Positions 35,358-43,914 are shown, counted from the stretch's first letter. The stretch is DNA of 64,000 nucleotides from Oceanicola sp. (GCA_022447275.1 JAKVBK010000011.1:20962-84961), one strand, 5' to 3'. Notes: a model not told the origin generated them from the sequence alone. Numbers and translations are program-made.

Positions 35358-35951
35358 CTAGCTGTGCAAATCGGGGATGACATCCAATATGCTCACCCCC
35401 TGCATGTCTTCTTTTTTGAAGCGGTTGGCCGTCAGGAGTTGGGCATAGCCATGCACGAGGCTCCAAACGAACATCTGTTGCTTTGCGTCAACCTTTGCGC
35501 CCTCTCCCTCGAAACGACCAAACTCTTTCGAGATATCCGCGAGAATCACGAAGCAGGCGCCCACGTTGCGCAGCAAGTCAGGATCGCTGGCCGAGACCCT
35601 GTCGCGTGAAAACATCAACTCGTAGAGCGCCGGATTGTCCTGCGCAAAGGCCACATAACCCAAAAGAGCGGCTTGTCTGCGCGCCGCCCGGTCGGCGGCA
35701 TCGCTGACCCCTCTGCCCATGTAGGCGTGGAGTTCACCATAGCCTTGGGTAGCCAAGGCCGTCAGCAGCGCAGCCTTGTTTGCAAAGTGGTTTTGCGGCG
35801 CGGTTGCACTGACACCGACAGCCTCTGCGCATTTGCGCAAGGACAGGTTGCTATGCCCCTCAGTCTCGAGCAGTCGCCGGGCCGCGTCGAGCAAGGCCTG
35901 TTTGAGATTGCCATGATGATAGGGCTTCGGGTCTTTGGTCTCTGACTTCAT
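35358..35951 (-). CDS. TetR/AcrR family transcriptional regulator
   Basis: A 197-residue regulator. The N-terminal HTH is LLDAARRLLETEGHSNLSLRKCAEAVGVSATAPQNHFANKAALLTALA (about 15-62). The C-terminal part resembles TetR_C_33/WHG-type effector domains (LGYVAFAQDNPALYELMFS). The ATG at 35951 follows the disordered MKSETKDPKPYHHGN N-terminus. Divergent to an alpha/beta hydrolase gene 98 bp away; the intervening palindrome is a candidate operator. It probably represses the hydrolase and itself. Confidence 0.93.
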   Translation of the reverse strand: MKSETKDPKPYHHGNLKQALLDAARRLLETEGHSNLSLRKCAEAVGVSATAPQNHFANKAALLTALATQGYGELHAYMGRGVSDAADRAARRQAALLGYVAFAQDNPALYELMFSRDRVSASDPDLLRNVGACFVILADISKEFGRFEGEGAKVDAKQQMFVWSLVHGYAQLLTANRFKKEDMQGVSILDVIPDLHS

Positions 35952-36003
35952 GTGTGCAGCGTAAACATTTTCTTGACTCCCCCACAAGCGCGCAATTACA
36001 GAT

Positions 36004-36031
36004 ATGTACAATGTAAATATGCACTGCACAT
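36004..36031. promoter_or_regulatory. Candidate TetR operator palindrome
   Basis: A 28-bp imperfect palindrome with ATGT-x-CA-x-TG half-sites (left ATGTACAATG, right CACTGCACAT). It lies between the divergent TetR gene and the alpha/beta hydrolase, 18 nt before the hydrolase ATG, where repressor binding would block its expression. Confidence 0.6.
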
Positions 36032-36049
36032 TTAGAGGGGTCACCTACG

Positions 36050-37078
36050 ATGGGAAAGATTTTGATCTATGCATTGATTGCGTGCGTCGGGCTTGTGATC
36101 TTGGCGGCAGCGTTCTGGTTCACCAATCCGTTGGGGTTGCGGGACAAAGCCCTTGCCAACCAGATCGTAAAAATGAGGGTTGCGCCGAAACGCCTTGGCA
36201 ATCCCAAAAACCCGAGCGACTACGGGATGAGCTATCGCGATGTCGATATCGTCACGCAGGACAATGTGCGCCTCAGCGCCTGGGAAATTCCTGCTTCTGC
36301 CCCCTCGGACAGAACGGTGATCCTCAACCACCCGCTGACCACAACGCGCTATGGCTCGGATGAGGGCCTTGACGGTGTGTCAGCCGAGTTTTTGCCCATG
36401 GTCAAACACATCCACGATGCCGGGTACAATGTGGTGATGTATGACCACCGGGGCCAGGGGGACAGCGACGGCGGATTGGGGCGCACTGCAAAGGGGATTG
36501 AGACGCCCGTGGGCGCCGGCGTGACCGAATGGCAGGACGTTGTCGCATCGCTGGAATACGTGCTCGCGCATCCGCAATGGGGGGATGATGAGATTGTGTT
36601 CATGTCCCAATGCATGGGCGCGAACGCCACCTTTCTGGCATGGAAGAACGCGCCCGAACTGTTCGCCAACCCGCAGATCAAGGCGCTGGTGGCGAACCAG
36701 CCAACCCTTTCCTACAATATGACGGATCGGTTCATCCGGGCCAAAACAGGGATCGATCTGGTGGATCGCGTCTTGCAGACCCAGCGCGAAAAGTACGGGT
36801 TTGGCTTTGCAGATGCGTTGGACACCGTGCCAAGCGTTTCCGTCCCGATCCTGTTCGCACAGGTTGAAAAAGACCAATACACGTTCAATCCCGAAACCGG
36901 GCAGAACGACATTCAGGAGATCATCGACGCCGCGACCAGCGAAAACGAGATCATCTGGATTGGGCCGGATCACCCAAACGGTTTTGGCACGGCCATGCGC
37001 TTTGATGGCTACCAGTATTTCAACCAACATCCCGAACAATTGCTGGACTTCATGTCGAGACAGTTCAGCGACGTTTAA
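36050..37078 (+). CDS. Membrane-anchored alpha/beta hydrolase with cysteine nucleophile
   Basis: A 342-residue protein with an N-terminal membrane anchor (about 4-23). The hydrolase fold shows VILNHPLTTTRYG near the oxyanion site, MYDHRGQGDS, and a nucleophile elbow SQCMG in which C188 replaces the usual Ser, as in dienelactone hydrolases. The candidate acid and base are in FAQVEKDQYT and GPDHPNGFG. The ATG has AGAGGGG upstream. It is divergent from the TetR gene and followed by a terminator. Substrate unknown; the regulator suggests induction by a lipophilic compound. Confidence 0.85.
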   Translation: MGKILIYALIACVGLVILAAAFWFTNPLGLRDKALANQIVKMRVAPKRLGNPKNPSDYGMSYRDVDIVTQDNVRLSAWEIPASAPSDRTVILNHPLTTTRYGSDEGLDGVSAEFLPMVKHIHDAGYNVVMYDHRGQGDSDGGLGRTAKGIETPVGAGVTEWQDVVASLEYVLAHPQWGDDEIVFMSQCMGANATFLAWKNAPELFANPQIKALVANQPTLSYNMTDRFIRAKTGIDLVDRVLQTQREKYGFGFADALDTVPSVSVPILFAQVEKDQYTFNPETGQNDIQEIIDAATSENEIIWIGPDHPNGFGTAMRFDGYQYFNQHPEQLLDFMSRQFSDV

Positions 37079-37107
37079 AGACACAAGCCCAAGTGGCAAA
37101 AATACGA

Positions 37108-37150
37108 AGCAGACCTTCAGGCAGCCGTTCTGAGGGTCTGCTTTCTTTTG
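37108..37150 (+). terminator. Intrinsic terminator after the alpha/beta hydrolase
   Basis: A 13-bp stem, AGCAGACCTTCAG (37108-37120) with CTGAGGGTCTGCT (37130-37142), has one G-T pair, a 9-nt loop and a following TTCTTTT. Strong rho-independent terminator on plus. Confidence 0.85.
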
Positions 37151-37313
37151 GCCGCTCGCGGAACAAATCCGCGCCGCTCTGCCATATCAACAGACCGTCT
37201 GCCGTCGCAGCCCTAGCGGACTCACAGTGCCGCGGACGGTTTGCGAATTCCGCCCCAACTGGGGCCGCTTCGTCCTTCTGATCAAAGCGTTCTGTGCAAC
37301 CCGCCGCCGATCG

Positions 37314-38657
37314 TTAGTCCCCATTGGCAAGTCGCAGGGCGCAGTCCCGCGCCTTGGCCGCAATTGCCGTGACATCGGCTGTCACCAAATGCCCATCCAC
37401 GACGATCTTGCGCCCCTCTACAAAGAGGTGCTTCACCCGCGTCGGCCCCGCCAGCAAAAGCGCACCCGGATCCCAATTTCCGGCCGCTTCGAGCGTATGC
37501 ATGTCCCAGATGGCCACATCTGCGCGCCGGCCCTGCTCCAACACCCCGCAATCGTTGCGGCCAAGCACTTCGGCCCCGCCACGGGTGGCAATGCGCAGGG
37601 CTTCCCTTGGGCTCATCGTGTCGGCACCGCCACGCACCCGCGCCATAAGCATCGCTTGGCGCGCCTCGGCGACAAGGCTGCCCGCGTCATTTGAGGCAGA
37701 TCCATCCACACCCAGCCCCACGGGCACATTCGCATCCCGCATCTGGCGCAGTGGCGCGATACCGGAACCAAGACGACAGTTCGAACAGGGGCAATGGGCC
37801 ACCCCGGTTTGTGTGCGCGCGAACAGGGCAATTTCCTCTGTTTCGAGCTTTACACAATGGGCATGCCAGACGTCGTCGCCCGTCCAACCCAGATCTTCGG
37901 CATATTGGCCCGGGCTACAGCCAAACATCTGCTGGGAATAGGCCACATCCTCGTCGTTCTCAGCCAGATGGGTGTGCAGCCGCACCCCTTTCTCCCGGGC
38001 CAGCACGGCCGTATCCCGCATCAATTCTCGCGAGACGGAAAAAGGCGAACAAGGCGCCAAGCCAACCCGCACCATCGCGCCGGGCGCAGGATCGTGGAAG
38101 GCATCCACCACGCGGATCATGTCTTCCAGAATGTCCGCCTCTCGCTCAACGAGGCTGTCCGGTGGCAATCCCCCGTCGCTTTCGCCGATCGACATGGCCC
38201 CGCGGGTTGGGTGAAACCGCAGACCAATGTCCTGCGCGGCCGCAATTGTATCGTCAAGCCGGGTGCCATTGGGAAACAGGTACAGGTGATCTGACGACAT
38301 GGAACAGCCTGACAGCGCCAATTCCGCCAAAGCCAAATGGGTGGCGACAGCCATATCCTGCGGGCCCATGCGCGCCCAAATCGGGTAAAGCGCCTGCAAC
38401 CAACCAAAGAGCAAAGCGTCCTGCCCTGCCGGCACCGCACGGGTCAGGCTTTGGTACATGTGGTGATGTGTGTTCACGAGCCCGGGCGTGACAAGGCACC
38501 CCGTGGCCTCCACAATTTCCGCATCGCCGGGCGGCAGACCGTGCCCAAGCTCGACCACCTGCCCATCCCGAAGGCGCAGGTCGGCATTTTGCAGTTCGCG
38601 TCCGCCATCATCCATGGTCAGGATAGAAGCGGCGTTGCGGATCAGGATATGACGCAT
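37314..38657 (-). CDS. Amidohydrolase, 8-oxoguanine deaminase-like
   Basis: A 447-residue zinc amidohydrolase of the ATZ/TRZ deaminase family. Motifs are NTHHHMYQSLTRAVPAG, CSMSSDHLYLFPNG, HTHLAEND, HCVKLE and CPCSNCRLGSGIAPLRQM, then GVDGSASND. This set matches the 8-oxoguanine deaminase group (Pseudomonas Pa0142-like), although members include other purine or pterin deaminases. The ATG at 38657 is the family start. It lies after the inositol monophosphatase-like gene. A role in oxidised-guanine removal fits the nearby guanine deaminase. Confidence 0.88.
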   Translation of the reverse strand: MRHILIRNAASILTMDDGGRELQNADLRLRDGQVVELGHGLPPGDAEIVEATGCLVTPGLVNTHHHMYQSLTRAVPAGQDALLFGWLQALYPIWARMGPQDMAVATHLALAELALSGCSMSSDHLYLFPNGTRLDDTIAAAQDIGLRFHPTRGAMSIGESDGGLPPDSLVEREADILEDMIRVVDAFHDPAPGAMVRVGLAPCSPFSVSRELMRDTAVLAREKGVRLHTHLAENDEDVAYSQQMFGCSPGQYAEDLGWTGDDVWHAHCVKLETEEIALFARTQTGVAHCPCSNCRLGSGIAPLRQMRDANVPVGLGVDGSASNDAGSLVAEARQAMLMARVRGGADTMSPREALRIATRGGAEVLGRNDCGVLEQGRRADVAIWDMHTLEAAGNWDPGALLLAGPTRVKHLFVEGRKIVVDGHLVTADVTAIAAKARDCALRLANGD

Positions 38658-38694
38658 CAGAGGGGCCTTTCGTTCAATCGGCGCGGGGCTGCTG

Positions 38695-39489
38695 TCACCC
38701 TTGCCCAGCCAGAAGGGCCAGCGCGGCGGCGTGCAAAGCGGGCGTGGCGGCGGCGATGACTTGTCCGCCCTCATGGGCCGGGCCGCCCTGCCAATCCGTG
38801 ACGATGCCGCCGGCCCCGGCCACCACAGCTGCCGGTCCGCAGATATCATAGGCATGCAGCCCCGCCTCGATCACAAGATCGATCTGGCCAAGGGCCAGCA
38901 GACCATAGGCATAGCAATCCAGCCCATAGCGCGTCAGGCGGCAGGCCCCCGCCACACGGTGAAACGCAGCGCCCTCCTCAACGGTGCCAACCTCAGGAAA
39001 CGTGGTGAAAAGTGTGGCGTCTTGCAGATGCGTTGTGCCCCTGGTCGCCAGCGGGCGTGTGCCCATTGGGCCGTCAAATCGGGCCAAATCAGGCCCGCAG
39101 ATCCAGCGTTCGCGCGTGTAGGGCTGGTCAATCACGCCCAGAATTGGGCCGTTTGCATCCGTCACGCCGATCAATACGCCCCAGCTTGCAGCCCCCGAAA
39201 TGAAGGCCCGTGTCCCGTCGATTGGATCCAACACCCAGGTGAGCCCGCTGGTTCCCTCGGTGGCGCCAAACTCTTCGCCCAGGATTGCGTCCTCAGGGCG
39301 CTGTTCCTTGAGGACTGCCCGCATGGCCTTCTCTGCCGCGCGGTCGGCCTCTGTGACGGGATCAAAACCGGTCTGGTCTTTGTTCGTTGCCGCAATGTCC
39401 GTGCGAAACCAGGGCAGGATCGCGGCACCGGCGGCATCAGCCATGTCTTGGGCGGTTTCTACGATCCCGGCACGAGAGTAATCAGGCAT
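38695..39489 (-). CDS. Inositol monophosphatase family protein, HisN-type
   Basis: A 264-residue Mg-dependent phosphatase. Motifs are GEEFG (metal Glu), WVLDPIDGTRAFISG (metal Asp pair), and YDICGPAAVVAGAGG with the final metal Asp. The RAFISG variant and the length are typical of the HisN group of histidinol-phosphate phosphatases in alphaproteobacteria, so histidine synthesis is likely; inositol phosphatase is an alternative. AAAGGAG precedes the ATG. It is followed by the deaminase gene. Confidence 0.9.
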   Translation of the reverse strand: MPDYSRAGIVETAQDMADAAGAAILPWFRTDIAATNKDQTGFDPVTEADRAAEKAMRAVLKEQRPEDAILGEEFGATEGTSGLTWVLDPIDGTRAFISGAASWGVLIGVTDANGPILGVIDQPYTRERWICGPDLARFDGPMGTRPLATRGTTHLQDATLFTTFPEVGTVEEGAAFHRVAGACRLTRYGLDCYAYGLLALGQIDLVIEAGLHAYDICGPAAVVAGAGGIVTDWQGGPAHEGGQVIAAATPALHAAALALLAGQG

Positions 39490-39663
39490 AGGCGCTCCTT
39501 TAGACGGGTACGTGATCCGACCCGGACCGCGTTACGGCAAGATGCCCCTGTGATAGACCACCCGTGATGGGCACGGAAGGCCCGGGTATCAATGGTCTGC
39601 TGCAATCAGCCTGATCGGATGCAATGCCTTGACGCGATCTGAGCGCGACAGCTGTTCAAAAGG

Positions 39664-39689
39664 AAAAGGGCGCCCGAAAGCGCCCTTTC
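39664..39689 (-). terminator. Intrinsic terminator after XRE regulator
   Basis: A perfect 9-bp stem AAAGGGCGC/GCGCCCTTT (39665-39673 with 39680-39688), 6-nt loop, has T-runs in both orientations. It lies downstream of the minus-strand XRE gene and can also act bidirectionally. Confidence 0.8.
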
Positions 39690-39736
39690 ATAAAATCTAG
39701 GCCGTCCTTCCCATCAAGGCACGGCGGCGGCCTTGT

Positions 39737-40108
39737 TCAGGCCGCGTCGTCGCTCAGCACGCGCGCCAGATCGAACAAGCGCCGACGCTGGTTCTCCGGG
39801 ATCGCGTAATATGAGCGGACAAGCTCAAGCGCTTCTTTGTCGGAGAGGATGTCCCCTTGCAGAACACCGTCCTGCAACACCCCCCCGTCCTCATCGAGAC
39901 CCTCGAAAAAGAAACTTACCGGCACGGTGAGCGCCTCGGCGATGTCCCACAGGCGCGATGCGCTGACGCGGTTCATACCGGTTTCATATTTCTGGATCTG
40001 CTGGAATTTAATCCCCACCCGATCGGCGAGCTGCTGTTGCGTCATGCCGACCATCCACCGCCGGTGGCGGACCCGTTTGCCCACATGTTCATCAACTGGA
40101 TGGCTCAT
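39737..40108 (-). CDS. XRE family helix-turn-helix regulator
   Basis: A 123-residue protein with an N-terminal XRE HTH (about 10-65, MTQQQLADRVGIKFQQIQKYETGMNRVSASRLWDIAEAL) and a short acidic C-terminal part. Roseobacter and other alphaproteobacterial relatives of this size include cell-cycle- and light-related regulators, but the target is unknown. The stop sits beside the terminator at 39664. The start ATG at 40108 has GGAGAG upstream. Confidence 0.92.
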   Translation of the reverse strand: MSHPVDEHVGKRVRHRRWMVGMTQQQLADRVGIKFQQIQKYETGMNRVSASRLWDIAEALTVPVSFFFEGLDEDGGVLQDGVLQGDILSDKEALELVRSYYAIPENQRRRLFDLARVLSDDAA

Positions 40109-40468
40109 TTTTTACTCTCCGAGTTTTTCCCCTGCACGCTACAAAAATACAGGCCATACACGCTTGAGGCGAGCCAATTCAAAAGGATAGACCCTAACCT
40201 ATTGAGCCGCATGCTTATTTTTCGCTTGCATGTGATCTCATGCTTCGAAAGTCGTGCGAGAATGCTCAAAAAAGGGTTCATTCGCCTGTTAGGATATCCT
40301 TAAAATCTTTGCAAAATGCGAATAATCGGTGATTTTTGCGGCTCCGCCTTCAGGGTTCCGGAGGGGCAGCCTCGCCAAAGAGTTGCAAATCGACTACGGC
40401 AGTATGGCAGCAACGCCCCGCGCGCGGGGACGGCTATACCGGGACACACAGCAGGAGGAGCCCCGCCC
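40109..40468. other. Divergent intergenic region (XRE gene / quinone oxidoreductase)
   Basis: 360 bp without a supportable gene. The part near 40190-40330 is AT-rich and probably holds both promoters. I see no tRNA, hairpin with T-tract or repeat. The only clear signal is GCAGGAGGAG immediately upstream of the oxidoreductase ATG. Confidence 0.6.
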
Positions 40469-41443
40469 ATGAAGGCCTATCAAATGACCCAAGCAGGACA
40501 ACCGCCGGCTGTATGCGATATCCCGGTGCCAGAGCCTGCAGCCGGGCAGGTGCAAATCCGGATTGGCGCTTGCGGGTTGAACTTTGCAGACCTTTTGATG
40601 GCCAAGGGCACATATCAGGAAACCCCGCCTGTTCCGTTTACGCTGGGCTTGGAACTGGCGGGCACCGTCACGGCCTTGGGCGCGGGCGTGTCCGCCCCTG
40701 CGGTCGGAACGCGCGTCTCAGTTTTTGCCGGTCAGGGTGGCTTGGCCGAGTACGGCGTCTTTGATGCCCGGATGTGCACGGTTTTGCCCGATGACATGCC
40801 CTTTACAGAAGCTGCCGCCTTCCAAGTGGCCTATGGCACATCCCATCTTGCCCTAGAGCACCGAGCCCATCTTCAGCCCGGGGAAACCCTCGTCGTGACC
40901 GGGGCTGCTGGGGGCGTCGGGCTGACGGCTGTGGAAATCGGCAAACTCATGGGGGCCACTGTCATTGCTATTGCCCGCGGGGCCAGCAAGCTGGAAGTGG
41001 CCCGCCAAGCCGGGGCCGACCACCTGATCGATGCGGAAAGCGATGATATTCTCGGGCAGCTCAAAGCCCTGGGCGGGGTCGATGTGGTGTATGACGCGGT
41101 CGGCGGCGATCTGTTCAAAGCCTGTTTCCGCGCCTGCAAGCCTGAAGCCCGCATGCTTGTCATCGGCTTTGCAGGGGGCGGCGTGCCCGAGATCAAGGCC
41201 AACCACTTGCTGGTGAAGAATATCTCGGTCATCGGCCACTACTGGGGTGGCTATCTCAAGTTCGCGCCGCAGATTCTGACAGGCTCTCAGGCCACCCTGC
41301 TCGATTGGTACCGGGAGGGGAAACTCAAGCCTCATGTCAGCCACGCTTTGCCACTGGAACAAAGCGGCGATGCGATGGAGCTTATCCGGACGCGGAAATC
41401 GACGGGTAAGGTTGTCGTGAAGATGCCTGGCTCGGAAGCTTGA
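40469..41443 (+). CDS. Zinc-independent quinone oxidoreductase (MDR superfamily)
   Basis: A 324-residue NADPH-dependent oxidoreductase. The N-terminal GroES-like domain shows CGLNFADLLMAKGTYQ and FTLGLELAGTV. The Rossmann part shows VVTGAAGGVGLTAVEIGKLMGATVIAIARG. No structural or catalytic zinc cysteine pattern is seen, which places it with quinone oxidoreductases. The ATG at 40469 follows a GCAGGAGGAG site. Its 3' end overlaps the convergent LysR gene by 62 nt. Confidence 0.93.
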   Translation: MKAYQMTQAGQPPAVCDIPVPEPAAGQVQIRIGACGLNFADLLMAKGTYQETPPVPFTLGLELAGTVTALGAGVSAPAVGTRVSVFAGQGGLAEYGVFDARMCTVLPDDMPFTEAAAFQVAYGTSHLALEHRAHLQPGETLVVTGAAGGVGLTAVEIGKLMGATVIAIARGASKLEVARQAGADHLIDAESDDILGQLKALGGVDVVYDAVGGDLFKACFRACKPEARMLVIGFAGGGVPEIKANHLLVKNISVIGHYWGGYLKFAPQILTGSQATLLDWYREGKLKPHVSHALPLEQSGDAMELIRTRKSTGKVVVKMPGSEA

Positions 41444-42311
41444 CCAGATTGGGCGGCGTGTCGCGACGATAGACATCGCGCACAAGGTGGGCCAGCGCTG
41501 TTTCAGCCGGCCCATTTGCCGCCTCCGAGACATACAGATTGATATTGTAGGTCCCAAGCTGCGGCAGTTCGCCGCCATGCAGCACCGGCTCCGTCAACGG
41601 GGGCTCAGAGCCTTCGAGAATCGCATGCACGGCCAGATCGGCGCTGACGGTGGCCTCAATGGTGCGGTCACTGTCGCTCTCAACAGCCATTTCCCAGGGG
41701 ATGTCCATCTCATCGAGACGGCGGACAATGGCGCTGCGAAAAATGCACTGACGTCCAAAGGCCAGCCGCAAGGGACGTTGCTTCCATGCTGTTCCGCCGG
41801 GGGCCCCGATCCATGTCAGCGGTTTTGAAATCAAGGTTTCGCCATCAGGATCGACGGAGGGCTCCGTGGTCAGGATAAGATCACAATCCCCGTGATAAAA
41901 CAGCGCCCGCAGTTTCCGCGTGTAGGAGGACAGTAGGTTCACCCGCATTCTTGGATAGGCGGCGGCAAACCTCTGCAAAACTTGGGGGATATAGGGATAG
42001 ACGATGTCATGGGGCACGCCGAGCGTGATCTCGCCCTCATATTCATGTGACGTCAGCCGGCTGATGGCTTCATCATTGAGCGCCAGCATCCGCCGCGCGT
42101 AGCCCAGCAATTGTTCCCCTTCCGCGGTCAGGGCCGCGCCTTTGCGCGAGCGATCCAACAATCTGAGATCGAGGGATTCTTCCAGTCTCTTGAGCTGCAT
42201 CGACACTGCAGACTGCGTGAGGTGCAATGCCCCAGCCGCCCGGGTGACCCCCCCCGTGTCAGCAACCGTCACGAACGACCGCAAAGCCGTCAGATCCAGA
42301 TTTCGCGCCAT
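41382..42311 (-). CDS. LysR family transcriptional regulator
   Basis: A 309-residue regulator. The N-terminal HTH is LRSFVTVADTGGVTRAAGALHLTQSAVSMQLKRLEESLDLRLL. The C-terminal periplasmic-binding-like effector domain follows. The target is unknown; it is divergent from the DUF1127 gene, which might be controlled by it. The last about 20 residues (SSRQPYPSISASG) overlap the end of the oxidoreductase gene in the opposite strand. AGGAGG upstream fixes the ATG at 42311. Confidence 0.93.
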   Translation of the reverse strand: MARNLDLTALRSFVTVADTGGVTRAAGALHLTQSAVSMQLKRLEESLDLRLLDRSRKGAALTAEGEQLLGYARRMLALNDEAISRLTSHEYEGEITLGVPHDIVYPYIPQVLQRFAAAYPRMRVNLLSSYTRKLRALFYHGDCDLILTTEPSVDPDGETLISKPLTWIGAPGGTAWKQRPLRLAFGRQCIFRSAIVRRLDEMDIPWEMAVESDSDRTIEATVSADLAVHAILEGSEPPLTEPVLHGGELPQLGTYNINLYVSEAANGPAETALAHLVRDVYRRDTPPNLVKLPSQASSRQPYPSISASG

Positions 42312-42470
42312 GATCGCCTCCTATGTGCATCGTGCTCACGTCATATATCGAATTCTGTGATGAATGACATCAAAAACATTCGTTTCACAAATGGATTTAT
42401 CATCGCCATATACATCAGCAGAAATGATGAACACGCAGACCAACGCCACAATTCATGAAGGAACGATACC

Positions 42471-42692
42471 ATGGCTTTGCTCAACACTTTTGATCACACC
42501 ACGCTGAACACGCCAGCCCTGCCCCGCTTTGGTATCCAATCCTTGCTGCGCATGGGCGCCCTTGCCCGCCAGCGCCGCGCCCTTGCGCGCCTTGATGCCG
42601 CCACCCTGCGCGATCTGGGCCTGAGCGCCGCCGATGTTGACCGTGAAGTGGCCCGCCCGTTCTGGGACATCCCGGCCTACTGGAGAGGCTAA
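42471..42692 (+). CDS. DUF1127 domain small protein
   Basis: A 73-residue basic protein. The C-terminal half (ALARLDAATLRDLGLSAADVDREVARPFW) is the DUF1127 motif. Alphaproteobacterial DUF1127 proteins are linked to RNA turnover and stress, e.g. CcaF1 in Rhodobacter sphaeroides. No CcsR-type anti-Shine-Dalgarno RNA is obvious downstream. GAAGGAA precedes the ATG. Divergent from LysR, followed by a strong terminator. Confidence 0.9.
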   Translation: MALLNTFDHTTLNTPALPRFGIQSLLRMGALARQRRALARLDAATLRDLGLSAADVDREVARPFWDIPAYWRG

Positions 42693-42729
42693 CCGGCCCA
42701 CACTGGCCGCCTCTGCGAAATCCCTCACT

Positions 42730-42757
42730 GCGCGCGTCCTTGGATGCGCGCTTTTTT
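42730..42757 (+). terminator. Intrinsic terminator after DUF1127 gene
   Basis: A stem of six GCGCGC pairs plus two more (42730-42737 with 42744-42751), loop CCTTGG, then a T-run (TTTTTT at 42752-42757). Clear rho-independent terminator on plus. Confidence 0.85.
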
Positions 42758-42948
42758 ATTGGGGATAGGTCAATAGGTCAGCCTTGGGTTCACCCGCGCA
42801 CAAACCCATTGGCACAGAATTGATCAAACCTGTCGCATCTCGCACTAAACCCTTGAAACACGCACGCTTGCCGCCGATATTGAGGCCAAGCCGGGGGGAA
42901 TGGCTCCTTCCGGACCATAGTCATTTCGTGAGACCAACGGAGGCAAAC

Positions 42949-43713
42949 ATGGCAGACTATCAGACGATGCAATCTGGCATCGCCGGCGCCCGCGCTGCTG
43001 AGATCGACGCGGGCCTCAAGGCCCACATGTCCAAGGTTTATGGCACCATGTCCGGTGGCATGCTCATCACCGCTTTGGCGGCATGGGCAATTGCCGGGCT
43101 GGCAGTGACCACAAACCCGATCACCGGCCAGGAAACCTTGACCGGCCTCGGCCAGGCAATTTACCTGTCGCCCCTCAAGTGGGTTGTGATGTTCGCCCCG
43201 CTGGCGTTCATTCTCTTTGGTTGGGGCGCCATCCTGCGCCGCGCCAACGCAGCGACCGCACAAATCGCGTTCTTCGCCTTCGCGGCGTTGATCGGCATTT
43301 CGCTCAGCTCGATCTTCCTCGTCTACACGAGCTTGTCGATCGTGCAGACGTTCCTCGTGACCGCGATCGCGTTCGCAGGCCTCAGCCTCTACGGCTACAC
43401 CACCAAGAAGGATCTGTCCGGCATGGGCACGTTCCTGATGATGGGTGTGATCGGCTTGCTCGTTGCCATGGTGATCAACCTCTTCCTGCAGTCCGGTGCG
43501 ATGATGTTTGCGATCTCCGCCATCGGCGTGCTGATCTTTGCAGGCCTGACGGCGTTTGACACGCAGCGCCTCAAGTCGGAATACGTGGCACAAGCGGTGC
43601 ACGGCAATCAGGAATGGCTCGACAAGGCCGCCATCGATGGCGCGCTGAGCCTCTACATCAACTTCCTGAACATGTTCCAGTTCCTGCTGATGTTCATGGG
43701 ACAGCAAGAATAA
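42949..43713 (+). CDS. Bax inhibitor-1/YccA family membrane protein
   Basis: A 254-residue inner-membrane protein with seven hydrophobic segments. The family signature VYGTMSGGMLITALAAWA is at the N-terminus, and the last segments carry the FDTQRLKS motif and DGALSLYINFLNMFQFLL. Bacterial members act as pH-sensitive calcium leak channels or modulate FtsH (YccA); the role here is unknown. CGGAGG precedes the ATG. Followed by a strong terminator. Confidence 0.93.
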   Translation: MADYQTMQSGIAGARAAEIDAGLKAHMSKVYGTMSGGMLITALAAWAIAGLAVTTNPITGQETLTGLGQAIYLSPLKWVVMFAPLAFILFGWGAILRRANAATAQIAFFAFAALIGISLSSIFLVYTSLSIVQTFLVTAIAFAGLSLYGYTTKKDLSGMGTFLMMGVIGLLVAMVINLFLQSGAMMFAISAIGVLIFAGLTAFDTQRLKSEYVAQAVHGNQEWLDKAAIDGALSLYINFLNMFQFLLMFMGQQE

Positions 43714-43746
43714 CGTCTGCGCACACAGCTGTGTCGCAAACAATCG

Positions 43747-43775
43747 AAAGGCCGGGCAGATTGCCCGGCCTTTTT
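43747..43775 (+). terminator. Intrinsic terminator after the Bax-inhibitor-1 gene
   Basis: A perfect 12-bp stem AAAGGCCGGGCA/TGCCCGGCCTTT (43747-43758 with 43762-43773), 3-nt loop, continuing into a five-T run. Very strong rho-independent terminator. Confidence 0.9.
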
Positions 43776-43822
43776 CATTGCCCATCAGGCAATGGGCCTT
43801 CTGACGTCTCTGGAAGCACAAA

Positions 43823-43861
43823 AAGCCCCGTAGCCGACTGGCCCTCAAAGGGCCGGTCGGC
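43823..43861 (-). terminator. Intrinsic terminator downstream of GNAT gene
   Basis: A 13-bp stem with one G-T pair (43833-43845 with 43849-43861), 3-nt loop, lies 53 nt after the GNAT stop. On minus, TTTTT follows the stem after about 8 nt, so efficiency may be moderate. Confidence 0.65.
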
Positions 43862-43914
43862 CCGGCCCAACAGCCCATGTGGATCGCAGATCAACCTGGG
43901 CTGGCGGGAGCGCC

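Noticed and set aside
33923..35383. 486-codon minus frame opposite guanine deaminase
   Set aside because: Shadow of guaD; the sequence is low-information and has no ribosome-binding site or recognisable motif.
42790..43878. 362-codon minus frame opposite the Bax-inhibitor-1 gene
   Set aside because: Runs antisense through a conserved membrane protein and its terminator; His-rich residue mix is a reverse-complement artefact.
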